A stretch of 64,000 bases of DNA from Deinococcus aetherius (lineage in GTDB: Bacteria > Deinococcota > Deinococci > Deinococcales > Deinococcaceae), in NCBI RefSeq assembly GCF_025997855.1, contig NZ_AP026560.1, forward strand, positions 2,626,501 to 2,690,500, read 5' to 3'. The position numbers were made by a program, and so were the translations under genes. Shown piece by piece: positions 22,962 to 42,317 of this stretch. The first letter of the stretch is position 1, and each line of letters begins with the position of its first letter. The notes below the pieces were generated by a model. It was given only the letters and a program-made list of their open reading frames with translations, did not search any database and was not told the origin of the DNA.

Positions 22962-23168
22962 TCAGCCCGCGTGCGGCAGGGGACGCAGGGCGCCCAGCGG
23001 CAGCTCGCCCGCCCGATGGCCCTTGCCGCACGGCTCGCACCAGTACGCCTGGTCCCCGTCGCGGGTGTCGTAAAGCGAAAGGGGTTGACCGCACAACGGG
23101 CAGACATGAATGTACCCGCGTCCGCTGGTGGGATGATGGTCCTCTTTGATACGTAACGGACGTTTCAT
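22962..23168 (-). CDS. Small zinc-ribbon protein
   Basis: 68 residues with two CxxC pairs (HVCPLCGQPLSLYD and YWCEPCGKGHRAGE), enough for one zinc ribbon. The N-terminus is basic (MKRPLRIKEDHH). Function unknown. The ATG is 6 nt after TACAAT on the minus strand with no Shine-Dalgarno, fitting a leaderless mRNA. It stands alone between the Nudix gene and the SDR-like gene. Confidence 0.72.
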   Translation of the reverse strand: MKRPLRIKEDHHPTSGRGYIHVCPLCGQPLSLYDTRDGDQAYWCEPCGKGHRAGELPLGALRPLPHAG

Positions 23169-23288
23169 ATTCTGATTGTAGCAGAAAAACAAGAGTGGGA
23201 AACGCCCCGACCTCGTCCAGGCCGTCGCTTTCCCACACCTCGTTGTTCCCGGAGGGGTGGCAAGGGCAGCCCGCCCCTCGGCCCCGTC

Positions 23289-23965
23289 CTACAGGTCGGG
23301 CTCGTCGTTCGCGTCGTCGGCGATCTCGGGCACGGCGGGGCCTACCCCGACCCGGCGCCGTTTGCGGAGCATGGCGGGCTCCTTGTCGAGGTTGAAGACG
23401 AAGTGCCGGGGCCGCCGCTCGCGCAGCCACGTTTCCAGCGCGACGAGGCGGGGCCGGAAACGGATAAATTCGCGCAGTTGCCGGATGGGCACGAACCGGG
23501 CCTCCTGCACGTCTCGGTCGGGGTCGCGGGGCTGAAGCGTGCCGCCGACCTCCCGGCCCGTGTAGAAAAACTGGAGGTGGTGACCCCACGTCTGCGCCTG
23601 GAACTCGACGATGAAGGCGAGGTCGCGCAGCTCCACGACGAGCCCCGTCTCCTCGTAGGTCTCGCGCCGCGCCCCCTCCTGCACGAGTTCGCCCGTCTCC
23701 AGGCCGCCCTTGGGCAGCGACCAGCGCCCCCGCTCGCGCACGAGCAGGATTTCGTCCCCGCGCAGCACGATGCACCCCACCCCGATGCGCGGCTCGGCGA
23801 GGGACCGTTTCTGCCCGCGCTTCTGCGGAGCGGCGGGAACAGGCACCGTCGTGACGGAGGGAATCTGCCCGGGCGCGGGCGACACCCCGGGGCGCGTGTT
23901 CCGCCTGCGCCTGCGCCGCCGCTGCCCTCCCGCCCCGCCCGTGGCCGCCTTCAGGTCGTCCGTCA

Positions 23966-23966
<1 letters not shown>
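23289..23966 (-). CDS. Nudix hydrolase with basic N-terminal tail
   Basis: 225 residues. Residues of about 1-60 are a low-complexity Arg/Pro tail (GGQRRRRRRRNTR). Residues of about 60-190 are a Nudix domain with a complete Nudix box (GGLETGELVQEGARRETYEE). The basic tail suggests nucleic-acid or polyphosphate contact. It overlaps dnaB by 1 nt (TGATG), so it is translated from the dnaB transcript. Substrate unknown; diadenosine polyphosphates, 8-oxo-dNTPs or diphosphoinositols are possibilities for this family. Confidence 0.88.
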
Positions 23967-26554
<2,588 letters not shown>

Positions 26555-26888
26555 AGGGAAACCTCTTTCAGGCACGTCACGCCGGGCGCCTCGCCCAGGG
26601 TGGACGACGCGCGGCACGTGCCGGGAATGAATTTGCTGGGGTCGGGGCTCGACCCATTCGCCCGGTCTGGACCCGGCTGAACTGCCGCGCATCATACCAC
26701 CCCGGCCCCGGCTGTACCGCCTCCCCCTCGGGACCCCCGCCCTTAGACACCCGGCAGTAAGAGGGCTGTTAGGGCTCCTTTCCTAACCTCTTCTCAGCAA
26801 GGACGGGAGACACCCGCACCTGCCCCGGCCATAGCCAGCCGACTGTAGACATCCCTCCCTTATCCGGTCGGCACCAGAGGAGAAGAAA
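26555..26888. other. Divergent regulatory region between dnaB and pilA
   Basis: About 330 nt. On the minus strand TATGAT (26691-26696) could be a -10 box for dnaB. Near 26760-26800 GTTAGG/CCTAAC makes a small hairpin. Upstream of pilA there is a GAGGAGAAG Shine-Dalgarno. I see no gene here. Confidence 0.5.
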
Positions 26889-27254
26889 ATGAAGAACCAG
26901 AAGCGTACGCAGGGCTTTACTCTCATCGAGCTGCTCATCGTGATCGCCATCATCGGCATCCTGGCGGCGGTGCTCATCCCGAACCTGCTCAGCGCCCGCA
27001 ACCGCGCCAACGACAGCGCCGTGCAGAGCTTCGTTCGCAACACCGTGACCGCCGTCGAGGCCAACCGTAACTCCGTGACCCAGGCTCTGCCGACCGAGAC
27101 GAACTGCGCCACCCTCCAGAACGTCACGGCCCCCGCTGGCCTGACGAGCTGCGCTATTACCTACAACACCGCCGCCGACAGCTACACCATTGCTGCCGTC
27201 AGCAAGACGGGCAAGACCTTCAGCTACGACGGCAAGCAGATCACCGGCAGCTAA
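26889..27254 (+). CDS. pilA: Type IV pilin (major-type)
   Basis: 121 residues with a class III signal: a short basic leader (MKNQKRTQG) then FTLIELLIVIAIIGILAAVLIPN, with Glu5 of the mature protein. The globular part is small, with a Cys pair (TNCATLQ and LTSCAIT) that probably forms the C-terminal disulphide loop. It is exported and assembled into pili for adhesion, motility or DNA uptake. A strong Shine-Dalgarno and a following terminator suggest high expression. Confidence 0.95.
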   Translation: MKNQKRTQGFTLIELLIVIAIIGILAAVLIPNLLSARNRANDSAVQSFVRNTVTAVEANRNSVTQALPTETNCATLQNVTAPAGLTSCAITYNTAADSYTIAAVSKTGKTFSYDGKQITGS

Positions 27255-27273
27255 ACCCTACGGTGGTTCACCG

Positions 27274-27300
27274 ACCCTCACCGACTGTGGTGGGGGTTTC
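27274..27300 (+). terminator. pilA terminator
   Basis: ACCCTCACC pairs with GGTGGGGGT (one wobble) over a 6-nt loop, then TTTC. Located 20 nt after the stop. The short T-run may permit readthrough into the second pilin gene. Confidence 0.7.
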
Positions 27301-27321
27301 TTCATATCGGGTGTCAACATC

Positions 27322-27711
27322 ATGAACCTGGGACGATCACAACGAATAGCTCGCGGTTTCACCCTGGTAGAGCTCCTCATCACGATAGCCATTCTTGGTG
27401 TGCTCGCGAGCGTCCTCATCCCCAACTTAATGTCTGCCCGCCGCCATTCTAATAACGGCGCGGCAATCGCCTATCTACGGCATTGCATTACTTCCATAGA
27501 ATCTGCGCGTGATGCAGTCAACCAGAAACTTCCTAATGTAACGAGTTGCGAAGATTCACTGTTAGGCGAGGCCCGCCTCTCACGTCCTAGCTCTGTAATC
27601 AGCACCGTAATTGAGATCAACCCGGGCAATGACGACTACACAGTTACAGTCAACAGCGTGACCGAGAAGACCTTTTATCACAACGGAAGAACGGTCGTTA
27701 CCGGGGACTAA
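27322..27711 (+). CDS. Second type IV pilin-like protein
   Basis: 129 residues: leader MNLGRSQRIARG, then FTLVELLITIAILGVLASVLIPN. Two Cys residues (RHCITS, VTSCEDS) mirror the PilA pair. It is a diverged paralogue with lower-GC codon use (TAA, AAT-rich) than pilA, suggesting acquisition or relaxed selection. Probably a minor pilin or a variant subunit. The start at 27322 is chosen because the prepilin leader begins there. The O-antigen-ligase-like gene follows after 11 nt. Confidence 0.9.
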   Translation: MNLGRSQRIARGFTLVELLITIAILGVLASVLIPNLMSARRHSNNGAAIAYLRHCITSIESARDAVNQKLPNVTSCEDSLLGEARLSRPSSVISTVIEINPGNDDYTVTVNSVTEKTFYHNGRTVVTGD

Positions 27712-27722
27712 GGTTGACGAGG

Positions 27723-29234
27723 ATGACTCAGACGCAAGCCCACAGGCCAGAAGGTTTCACCAACACGGCACCCGGATTGCTCCTGCTGGCGCTCTGGGTG
27801 CTTCCTCTCCTGATCAACCCCGTCGTCGCCCTGTCCTTCGACGAGGTTTACCTAGCCCCCAAAGTCCTGTGGATCTACGCCGCCCTGCTGCCCTCCGCCC
27901 TGCTTGTCCTCTGGCGTTACCGGGAAGCGCTTCGTAATACTCGGGGTCTGCTCATCCTCCTGGCCGCCTGGATTGGCTGGCTCATTCTGTCCACACTCCT
28001 GAATCGCGCAGGCTGGCCCGGCTGGTGGGGCACCTCCGACCGGGCGGACGGCATGCTGATGCACCTGATCTACGCTGTGCTGCTGCTGGCAGGTTTTGCC
28101 TGGATGCGCTCGAACTCCGAGGCACCTCTCCTCTTGGGGCGGACAATCCTCCTCGGAGGGGCCCTGCTTGCCGTCACCAGCATCCTGCAACAGGTCGGAC
28201 TGATGGGCGTGCCGGGAGAAGGGGCGATGGCGGGCGTGAGCGCCACACCCTACGGCGGCACCCTCGGTAACCGGGGCTACATGGGAGGGGCACTGGCCCT
28301 GCTGCTGCCCGTGGCTCTTGCCACCCTGGCGGCACAGCCTCGTCGCGGGTGGCATTGGCTGGCGGTGGTGTTGATGACCTGGGGTTGGGCGGGGTCGTTG
28401 ACCCGAGGAGCCTGGATTGCAGGGGCCCTGGGGCTCCTCTGGTTGCTCGTGTGGGCCCGCCCCCGGCCTACTTTTCGGACGTGGGCGGCCGTCTTGTTTG
28501 GGGTTGCGTTGAGCGTCGTGACAGTTTCCGTTCGGGGTGAGGGGCGGGCTTTTAACCTGTCGAGCGACTCGAACGGAACCGGTCAGGCGATAGCGGACAG
28601 CAGTGGACGGCGCGTGCTGTGGCAGTCTGCCCTCTTTGGGATCTCCAAGCGCCCTCTCTTCGGTTGGGGCACTCCTGCCCTGTGGCAGGCCATGAACGAA
28701 CGCCCGGTGAACGAGTTGCTGGAAGACACCGGTCAAGAAAGCCCCGCAAAGGCTGAACACCCGAACCCCGCTTCCATGCAAGCTCACCACTTCGTGGTGA
28801 CGCACCTGAACGTTGAGCGCGAGCAGACCCGGAATAAACCCCTGGCGAGCGAGCGCCAGACGGGCCTCCGGCAGGATGAGCCCGCCAACGTCAAACGCCT
28901 GAACGCCGCACCTACGGAAGCTCCCCGCTTCTTAGTCATCCACCCGGGCGGCAAACGCGAGCTGGTGGTCCTTCCCATCAACAAGGTCCACAACGAGTAC
29001 CTGGACTACGCCTTGACCTACGGTCTTCCTGCCGCCCTTCTGTTCACGGCCCTGGTGGCTACAGCCCTGTGGTCGAGCCGAACGTTTCTGCCCGGTATCT
29101 CCGCCGGTCTCCTCGCCTACGCTGCTTACCTGCTTACGTGGCCCGAGATCATCCGCTTCGCTCCTCTCGCCTGGTTCATGATGGGCATTGCTCTCGCCAC
29201 CCAGCACAAGCGGCGGCGTGACTCTCGGACGTAA
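27723..29234 (+). CDS. O-antigen ligase/oligosaccharyltransferase-like membrane protein (candidate pilin glycosylase)
   Basis: 503 residues with about eleven membrane segments. The Wzy/WaaL/PglL-type features are a long periplasmic loop and the motif HNEYLDYALTYGLPAALLF. The large loop (about residues 320-425) is unusual: it is hydrophilic and contains two diverged copies of a segment of about 21 residues (PNPASMQAHHFVVTHLNVERE and LNAAPTEAPRFLVIHPGGKRE). It lies 11 nt after a pilin gene, so transfer of a glycan to pilin is a reasonable inference. A TTG at 27714 is an alternative start. Confidence 0.8.
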   Translation: MTQTQAHRPEGFTNTAPGLLLLALWVLPLLINPVVALSFDEVYLAPKVLWIYAALLPSALLVLWRYREALRNTRGLLILLAAWIGWLILSTLLNRAGWPGWWGTSDRADGMLMHLIYAVLLLAGFAWMRSNSEAPLLLGRTILLGGALLAVTSILQQVGLMGVPGEGAMAGVSATPYGGTLGNRGYMGGALALLLPVALATLAAQPRRGWHWLAVVLMTWGWAGSLTRGAWIAGALGLLWLLVWARPRPTFRTWAAVLFGVALSVVTVSVRGEGRAFNLSSDSNGTGQAIADSSGRRVLWQSALFGISKRPLFGWGTPALWQAMNERPVNELLEDTGQESPAKAEHPNPASMQAHHFVVTHLNVEREQTRNKPLASERQTGLRQDEPANVKRLNAAPTEAPRFLVIHPGGKRELVVLPINKVHNEYLDYALTYGLPAALLFTALVATALWSSRTFLPGISAGLLAYAAYLLTWPEIIRFAPLAWFMMGIALATQHKRRRDSRT

Positions 29235-29377
29235 CCCCCTATGTTCGCCCATGTGATCGCCACGACTCAAACCACATCTATTGCTGCTTCTCACGCCCCC
29301 ACACAACCTCCTTGAGAAGTCGCCGGTTCCTCTCGGACCTCTCCGAGGCGGGGCACTCTCCGCGCTACCCTCTCCCC

Positions 29378-29938
29378 ATGACCACCTTCGCCCTCAAGGA
29401 ATGGGATACCCAGTGTCAGGCGCTCACCTCCGGCCGCTCGGCCCTCCTGATCCGCAAGGGCGGCATCATGGAAACCCACGAGGGATTCGAGGTCGAACAC
29501 CGCGCCTTCCTCCTCTACCCTACCTTCCTGCACCAGAACCCGGCCGAGTTGCGCCCCGAGTTCACGGGCCTGCTGCGGGATGACCCGGAGCTGGGAAAGA
29601 TCGTGCCCCCCGCCCTCGCCGAGGTGGTGGCCGTCTACAGGGTCGAGTCGCTGGAGCAGGCGCTTGCCCTGGAGCCGGAGCAGGCGCTCACGGCGGGGGC
29701 CATCGAGCGGCGCTTCCATTACCGAAATCGCCCGTGGGTTCACGCGCTGCTGCTGCGGGTGCGCCCGCTCACCGCGCCACTGCGGCTCCCCGAGACGCCC
29801 GAGATGCTGGGCTGCGTGAGTTGGGTGCCGCTGGGAAACGTGACCTTCGAGGCGGGCCCCCCCGTGCTGGGCGAGACGGAGTTGGAGGAGAGGCGGGCGG
29901 CGTTGGAGGACCGGCTCGCCGTGGGCGCCCGGGGTTGA
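29378..29938 (+). CDS. DUF1802 family protein
   Basis: 186 residues. The family pattern is clear: an N-terminal ALKEWDTQCQALTSGRSALLIRKGGI and then HRAFLLYPTFLHQ. The function is not known. The start is leaderless-type (TACCCT 6 nt upstream). It is convergent with the lipoprotein gene; a bidirectional-looking terminator separates them. Confidence 0.85.
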   Translation: MTTFALKEWDTQCQALTSGRSALLIRKGGIMETHEGFEVEHRAFLLYPTFLHQNPAELRPEFTGLLRDDPELGKIVPPALAEVVAVYRVESLEQALALEPEQALTAGAIERRFHYRNRPWVHALLLRVRPLTAPLRLPETPEMLGCVSWVPLGNVTFEAGPPVLGETELEERRAALEDRLAVGARG

Positions 29939-29952
29939 GCTTCTCCCCTCCT

Positions 29953-29993
29953 GCAAGTCAAAAAGAAGAAGGGAAAGGCCCGCGAGCCTTCCC
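29953..29993 (-). terminator. Terminator between DUF1802 and lipoprotein genes
   Basis: On the minus strand GGGAAGGC pairs with GCCTTTCCC around a 6-nt loop, followed by TTCTTCTTTTTG. It serves the lipoprotein gene at 30014 and may also stop the convergent DUF1802 transcript. Confidence 0.75.
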
Positions 29994-30013
29994 CTCCCGA
30001 CCCGCCTCCCGAC

Positions 30014-30487
30014 TTACTGGGCGGCGATGGCCTCCAGGTCGTAGTTGTTGAGCAGCGTGGTCTGAACGTTTCCGTTCGCGCTGTTGTAGATGTTCCAGCC
30101 GCGCCGGGTGCCGCCAAAGAACTGGTTGTCGCGCTGGGTGTACACGAGGAGCTTGCCGTTGTCGCGGCTGAGCACCGTGTCGCCGGTGTTGAAGCGGTTG
30201 TCGTTGTTGGCGTCGCGGAAGACGATCACGCGGTAGGTACCGAAGGGAACATTGGTGGGCAGGTCGAGGGCGAAGCCTCCCGTCAGGAACTTGTCGATGA
30301 CCTGCGACTGGGTGCCGTCGGCGGTGTACTGGCCGTTATTGAAGCCCACGAGGGCAAGGCCGAGGTTCTGGTTGGCGCTGAAGCCGCGCAGTTGTCCGGT
30401 CACGTCCTTGCGAACCGGGTTCCCCGCGAGGGTGCAGGAGCTGAGAGCGACGGTGCCGAGGACGGCCGTGAGCAGCAGATTTTTCAT
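30014..30487 (-). CDS. Small lipoprotein of unknown function
   Basis: 157 residues with a lipoprotein signal peptide (LSSC, Cys18). The mature part has GFNNGQYTADGTQ, TYRVIVFRDANNDNRFNTGD (a Ca-binding-like or beta-sandwich turn with Asp/Asn) and a basic C-terminal half. I do not recognise a named family; the DxNxDxxxxxGD spacing recalls dockerin/EF-hand-like or pre-SodA loops. A strong GGAGG lies before the ATG. Confidence 0.75.
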   Translation of the reverse strand: MKNLLLTAVLGTVALSSCTLAGNPVRKDVTGQLRGFSANQNLGLALVGFNNGQYTADGTQSQVIDKFLTGGFALDLPTNVPFGTYRVIVFRDANNDNRFNTGDTVLSRDNGKLLVYTQRDNQFFGGTRRGWNIYNSANGNVQTTLLNNYDLEAIAAQ

Positions 30488-30541
30488 GGTGAGACCTCCT
30501 GGGGATCGAGATCGAACGCCCCTACCGTAGCGGTCCAATTG

Positions 30542-30612
30542 CGGGAAGGGCTACAGGGCAACCCTTCCCGCTGGGCTCACGGCCCGTTCATGCTGGCGGC
30601 AAACGGCCCGTG
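30542..30612. other. Two adjacent hairpins in a divergent intergenic region
   Basis: CGGGAAGGG/CCCTTCCCG (9-bp perfect stem, 11-nt loop, 30542-30570) is followed by CACGGCCCGTT/AACGGCCCGTG (one mismatch, 30579-30612). They lie between divergently transcribed genes, where terminators are not expected, so they may be operators or stem-loops in a 5' leader. Confidence 0.5.
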
Positions 30613-30658
30613 ATACCTGACGCGGCGTTGAAAAGATGGGGGCGGTAGAGTACACCAT

Positions 30659-31426
30659 ATGCAGAGCCAGCCTCCCTTCACCGCCCTCGCCGCCGTGTAC
30701 GACGCGATCATGGCCGATGTGGAGTACGACCACTGGGCCGACTTCGTGCTGACGTACGCGCGGGACGGGGGGCTGGAGCCACGGTTGGCCCTCGACCTCG
30801 CCTGCGGCACGGGAGGCTTTACCCGCGAACTGATGGCGGCGGGGCTGCGGGTACACGGGCTGGACGGCAGCGCCGAGATGCTTCGGGTGGCCCGCGAGCG
30901 GCTGGGCCCGGGGGTCACGCTCTCGGTCGGCGACCTGCGTACCGTCGAGCTGGGCGAGACCTTCGACCTCGTGACCTGCGTCTTCGACAGCCTGAACAAC
31001 CTGCTGACGCCCGGCGACCTGGGGGCGGCGCTCTCCCGGGCCAGGGCGCACCTCCGCCCCGGCGGCCTCCTCGCCTGTGACCTGAACACGCGGCTGGGTG
31101 TGCGGGAACTGTGGGAGGGGGGCGCCGTCGAGGGACTGGCCCACCTGCCGGACGGGCGGGAGGTCCACTACCACTGGTCGCACCAGTACGACGTGGAGGC
31201 GGACCTGGGCGTGGTGCAGGCCTTCTGCCGGGTGCAGGACGCGGAGGGCACCTGGGAGGAATTTCTGGAGGTGCACCGGGAACGCGGGTACGACCCCACC
31301 GACCTCGAACCCCTGCTGCGCGAGGCCAATTTCGCGCGCTGGGAGATTGTGGAGTACCCGGATTACGCGCCGCCCTCCCTCGACACGCCGCGCGTGTGGG
31401 TCTTCGCCTGGGCGGGGGAGGCATGA
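30659..31426 (+). CDS. Class I SAM-dependent methyltransferase
   Basis: 255 residues. Motif I is [13 protein letters not shown], the acidic loop end of beta2 is [11 protein letters not shown], and motif [16 protein letters not shown] plus [13 protein letters not shown] are typical. The fold resembles YjiC/UbiE-like small-molecule methyltransferases; the substrate is unknown. The start is leaderless (TAGAGT 7 nt upstream). It overlaps gpsA by 4 nt (ATGA). Confidence 0.88.
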   Translation: MQSQPPFTALAAVYDAIMADVEYDHWADFVLTYARDGGLEPRLALDLACGTGGFTRELMAAGLRVHGLDGSAEMLRVARERLGPGVTLSVGDLRTVELGETFDLVTCVFDSLNNLLTPGDLGAALSRARAHLRPGGLLACDLNTRLGVRELWEGGAVEGLAHLPDGREVHYHWSHQYDVEADLGVVQAFCRVQDAEGTWEEFLEVHRERGYDPTDLEPLLREANFARWEIVEYPDYAPPSLDTPRVWVFAWAGEA

Positions 31427-32394
31427 GCCGTCCGGTCCCGGTCCTGGGGGCGGGGGGATGGGGGACGGCCCTGGCGGTCGCGGTCGCGCGGGCAGATCGA
31501 GAGGCGATCCTGTGGGCCCGTCGCCCCGACTTCGCCTCCCGCCTCGCCGAGGTGCGCGAGAACAGGGAATACCTGCCGGGCGTCTCCCTTCCTGATACGG
31601 TGACGGTCACCTCCGACCTGAAGTCCGCTGTGGCCGCAGCGGACTTCGCTCTGGTCGTCGTGCCCAGCGTGGGTGTTCCTGAGTTGCTGGCCGCCCTGCC
31701 GCGTGAACTCGGGGTCGTCCTGTGTGCCAAGGGGCTCGCGCCGGACGGGGGACGGCTGACCGACCTCGCGCGGGAACTGGGCCTCACCCACGTCGCCGTC
31801 CTGAGCGGTCCCAACCACGCCGAGGAGGTAGGGCGGGGCTTACCCGCCGCGACGGTCGTGGCAAGTGCGGACCCGGACCTCGCTCAGGCCGTGCAGGCGG
31901 CCCTCGTCTCCCCCGCCCTGCGGGTGTACACGAGCACGGACGAACTGGGGGTGGAACTCGGCGGCGTGCTGAAAAACGTGATCGCCCTCGCCGCCGGGAT
32001 GGGGGACGGCCTGCGGCTGGGGGACAATGCCAAGGCGTCGCTGATCACCCGGGGTCTGCGCGAGATGGGGCGTTACCTTGAGGCCCTCGGCGCCCACGAG
32101 GACACCGTGTACGGCCTGAGCGGGCTGGGCGACCTCGTGGCGACGGCGACGAGCCGCCACAGCCGCAACCGCGCCGCCGGGGAGGCCATCGCGCGCGGCG
32201 AGAGTCCCGCCCAGGGGGGCAAGGTGGTCGAGGGCCTGCGGACGGCGGGCCTTCTCGACGTTTGGGCCACTGCCCACGGCCACGACCTTCCCATCGTCCG
32301 CGCCGTGGCGAAGGTGACGGGCGGAGAGTGGACGCCCGCGATGGGCTTGGCGCACCTGATGGAACGGGACGCCAAGCCGGAACTGGAGGGGTAG
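31423..32394 (+). CDS. gpsA: NAD(P)-dependent glycerol-3-phosphate dehydrogenase
   Basis: 323 residues. It makes sn-glycerol-3-phosphate from dihydroxyacetone phosphate for phospholipid synthesis. The Rossmann motif is [13 protein letters not shown]; the catalytic Lys lies in [13 protein letters not shown], and the C-terminal [14 protein letters not shown] and [18 protein letters not shown] are typical. Translation is coupled to the methyltransferase gene. Confidence 0.96.
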   Translation: MSRPVPVLGAGGWGTALAVAVARADREAILWARRPDFASRLAEVRENREYLPGVSLPDTVTVTSDLKSAVAAADFALVVVPSVGVPELLAALPRELGVVLCAKGLAPDGGRLTDLARELGLTHVAVLSGPNHAEEVGRGLPAATVVASADPDLAQAVQAALVSPALRVYTSTDELGVELGGVLKNVIALAAGMGDGLRLGDNAKASLITRGLREMGRYLEALGAHEDTVYGLSGLGDLVATATSRHSRNRAAGEAIARGESPAQGGKVVEGLRTAGLLDVWATAHGHDLPIVRAVAKVTGGEWTPAMGLAHLMERDAKPELEG

Positions 32395-32452
32395 GGGTGG
32401 GCTGGGCAAGTCGAACCTTCCCCTGACCTACAGCCGCTATAAGAAGGTGAGT

Positions 32453-32689
32453 ATGGAGACTTTTGAAACCAAAGCCCTGCAACTCGCCTACCACATGACC
32501 GAGCCCAACACCTATGAGGGGAAGGTGGGGCAGGGGTACGTGGAGGCCCGCGCCGCCGACATCCGCCGCACCTACAACATCCTGTGCGGCCTCGACCCCG
32601 AGCACCAACCTGCCGTCGCTGCCGTCCCCGCCCGCAAGGCGCCCCCCAAGCGCAAAGCGCCGGACCTTACCGACTCCGCCGAGCTGTAA
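32453..32689 (+). CDS. Small hypothetical protein
   Basis: 78 residues. The first 50 (METFETKALQLAYHMTEPNT) look folded and helical; the last 25 are a Lys/Pro/Ala tail (PARKAPPKRKAPD). AGAAGG is 5 nt before the ATG. A GTG at 32447 would add two residues. Family unknown. The HD-domain gene begins 14 nt later. Confidence 0.6.
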   Translation: METFETKALQLAYHMTEPNTYEGKVGQGYVEARAADIRRTYNILCGLDPEHQPAVAAVPARKAPPKRKAPDLTDSAEL

Positions 32690-32703
32690 TTTCCGGGGAA
32701 GAC

Positions 32704-33983
<1,280 letters not shown>

Positions 33984-34007
33984 ATGTTCACCTCCTTCGT
34001 CGGTAGG

Positions 34008-34078
34008 GTGAGTGGGAAGTGGTCAGTAGTGAGTGTAAAAGGCCCTTCCCACTAACAACTTACCACTCACCACTGACC
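34008..34078. repeat. Heptad-repeat hairpin element E4, inside the V-ATPase operon
   Basis: Left arm 34008-34035 consists of 7-mers such as GTGAGTG/GGAAGTG. Right arm 34048-34078 has the complementary CCACTNA series, giving a stem of about 28 bp with a 12-nt loop. Counted on the minus strand, it begins 1-2 nt after the atpB stop codon and ends 25 nt before atpD. Word class shared with E1. Confidence 0.85.
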
Positions 34079-34079
34079 G

Positions 34080-37249
<3,170 letters not shown>

Positions 37250-37274
37250 TCTGTCTCCTTGGGAGAGGCGAGGG

Positions 37275-37362
37275 GTCTAACTGTCTGACGGTTCAACAGT
37301 CTAAAAGATGCCCAGGACGGCATTTGTGCCTTTAGACAGTTGGACGGCCGGACCGTTAGACC
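37275..37362. repeat. Octad-repeat hairpin element E5, inside the V-ATPase operon
   Basis: Left arm 37275-37306 contains four 8-mers (GTCTAACT, GTCTGACG, GTTCAACA, GTCTAAAA). Right arm 37331-37361 contains the complementary 8-mers (type GTTAGACC). The period is 8 rather than 7, and the stem is about 31 bp with a 24-nt loop. Counted on the minus strand, it begins 1-2 nt after the atpF stop codon. Confidence 0.85.
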
Positions 37363-37363
37363 C

Positions 37364-37716
37364 TCAGAGCTTGATGTCGAACCCGATGGTGTCCCGCACC
37401 AGCTTGCCCATGTACGCCTTGGCGTCCACCGTCTCGGTCGAGAAGGCGTCCCTGAGGCTGGGGATGGGCAGCAGGATGGGAAGATCCCGACCGCGCATCA
37501 CCCGGGCGGTGGCGGTCGCGGGGTCGGGGATGAGGCCCGTGTCCACCGCGACGAGGCCGTAACGCCCCTCCGTGATCACCCGTTTGAGTTCGCGCACGGC
37601 GGTCTCGGGGGTCGCCTCGATGACCTCCGCGCCCGCGAGGCGGTAGCCCGTGGCGGTCTCGGCGTCGGCGAGAACGGCGACGCGCTGGGTCTGGCTCCCT
37701 GCTCCGGTCCTGGCGG

Positions 37717-37720
<4 letters not shown>
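37364..37720 (-). CDS. atpF: V-type ATP synthase subunit F
   Basis: 118 residues. Central-stalk subunit F: VAVLADAETATGYRLAGAEV, then LVAVDTGLIPDP and PILLPIPSL, the Rossmann-like pattern of this small subunit. It overlaps atpC by 4 nt. The hairpin E5 directly follows its stop. Confidence 0.95.
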
Positions 37721-38694
<974 letters not shown>

Positions 38695-38703
38695 GAGTCG
38701 TCC

Positions 38704-39264
<561 letters not shown>

Positions 39265-39265
39265 C

Positions 39266-39571
<306 letters not shown>

Positions 39572-39592
39572 GGTTGACTCCCGAAACTGAGG

Positions 39593-41961
<2,369 letters not shown>

Positions 41962-42317
41962 ATCCCTCCTCCTTTCTCTCACACAACACAGTCTTTCTCA
42001 CAACACAGCCCTTTCGTGGCTCCGCCGCACCCCGCCTCGAATCCCCCGTCCGGAGACAGGGAGAGTGGGATGCGATGAGTAGTGCGTTGGCCCGACCTTT
42101 GAATTGGCGTCAGACTCGTGAAGCATCCTAACACAGCCGCCTTTCCCGTCCCGGAGGGCCAAGCGTCCCGGAAATCTGGGAAGACACCGTTACCCGGCGG
42201 GCAACACCGCCGAGGAGCAGAGGAGTCGGCCCGCCCCCGGGGATGCGGTCGGGGGCGGGCAGGACGTGGAGGTTCTGGGATTGGGGGAGGGACCCAGGCC
42301 GGAGCCCGGATGGAGAC
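41962..42317. other. Gene-free region upstream of the V-ATPase operon and downstream of amt
   Basis: About 355 nt. It holds two near-identical copies of CACAACACAGNCTTTC at about 41982-42015, a possible V-ATPase promoter area without a clear consensus, and the GC-rich hairpin at 42229-42260. No gene seen. Confidence 0.5.
42229..42260 (-). terminator. Hairpin downstream of glnK-amt
   Basis: GCCCGCCCCCG and CGGGGGCGGGC form an 11-bp perfect stem with a loop of about 10 nt, 58 nt after the amt stop on the minus strand. It lacks a T-tract, so it is a terminator candidate only. Confidence 0.55.

Noticed and set aside
34008..34078. Heptad hairpins as ordinary intrinsic terminators
   Set aside because: They lack T-tracts, lie inside operons (groES-groEL, V-ATPase) and have periodic arms, so simple termination does not explain them.
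41979..42015. Repeated CACAACACAG segments as another hairpin element
   Set aside because: They are direct, not inverted, and lie before the first V-ATPase gene and not after a stop codon.
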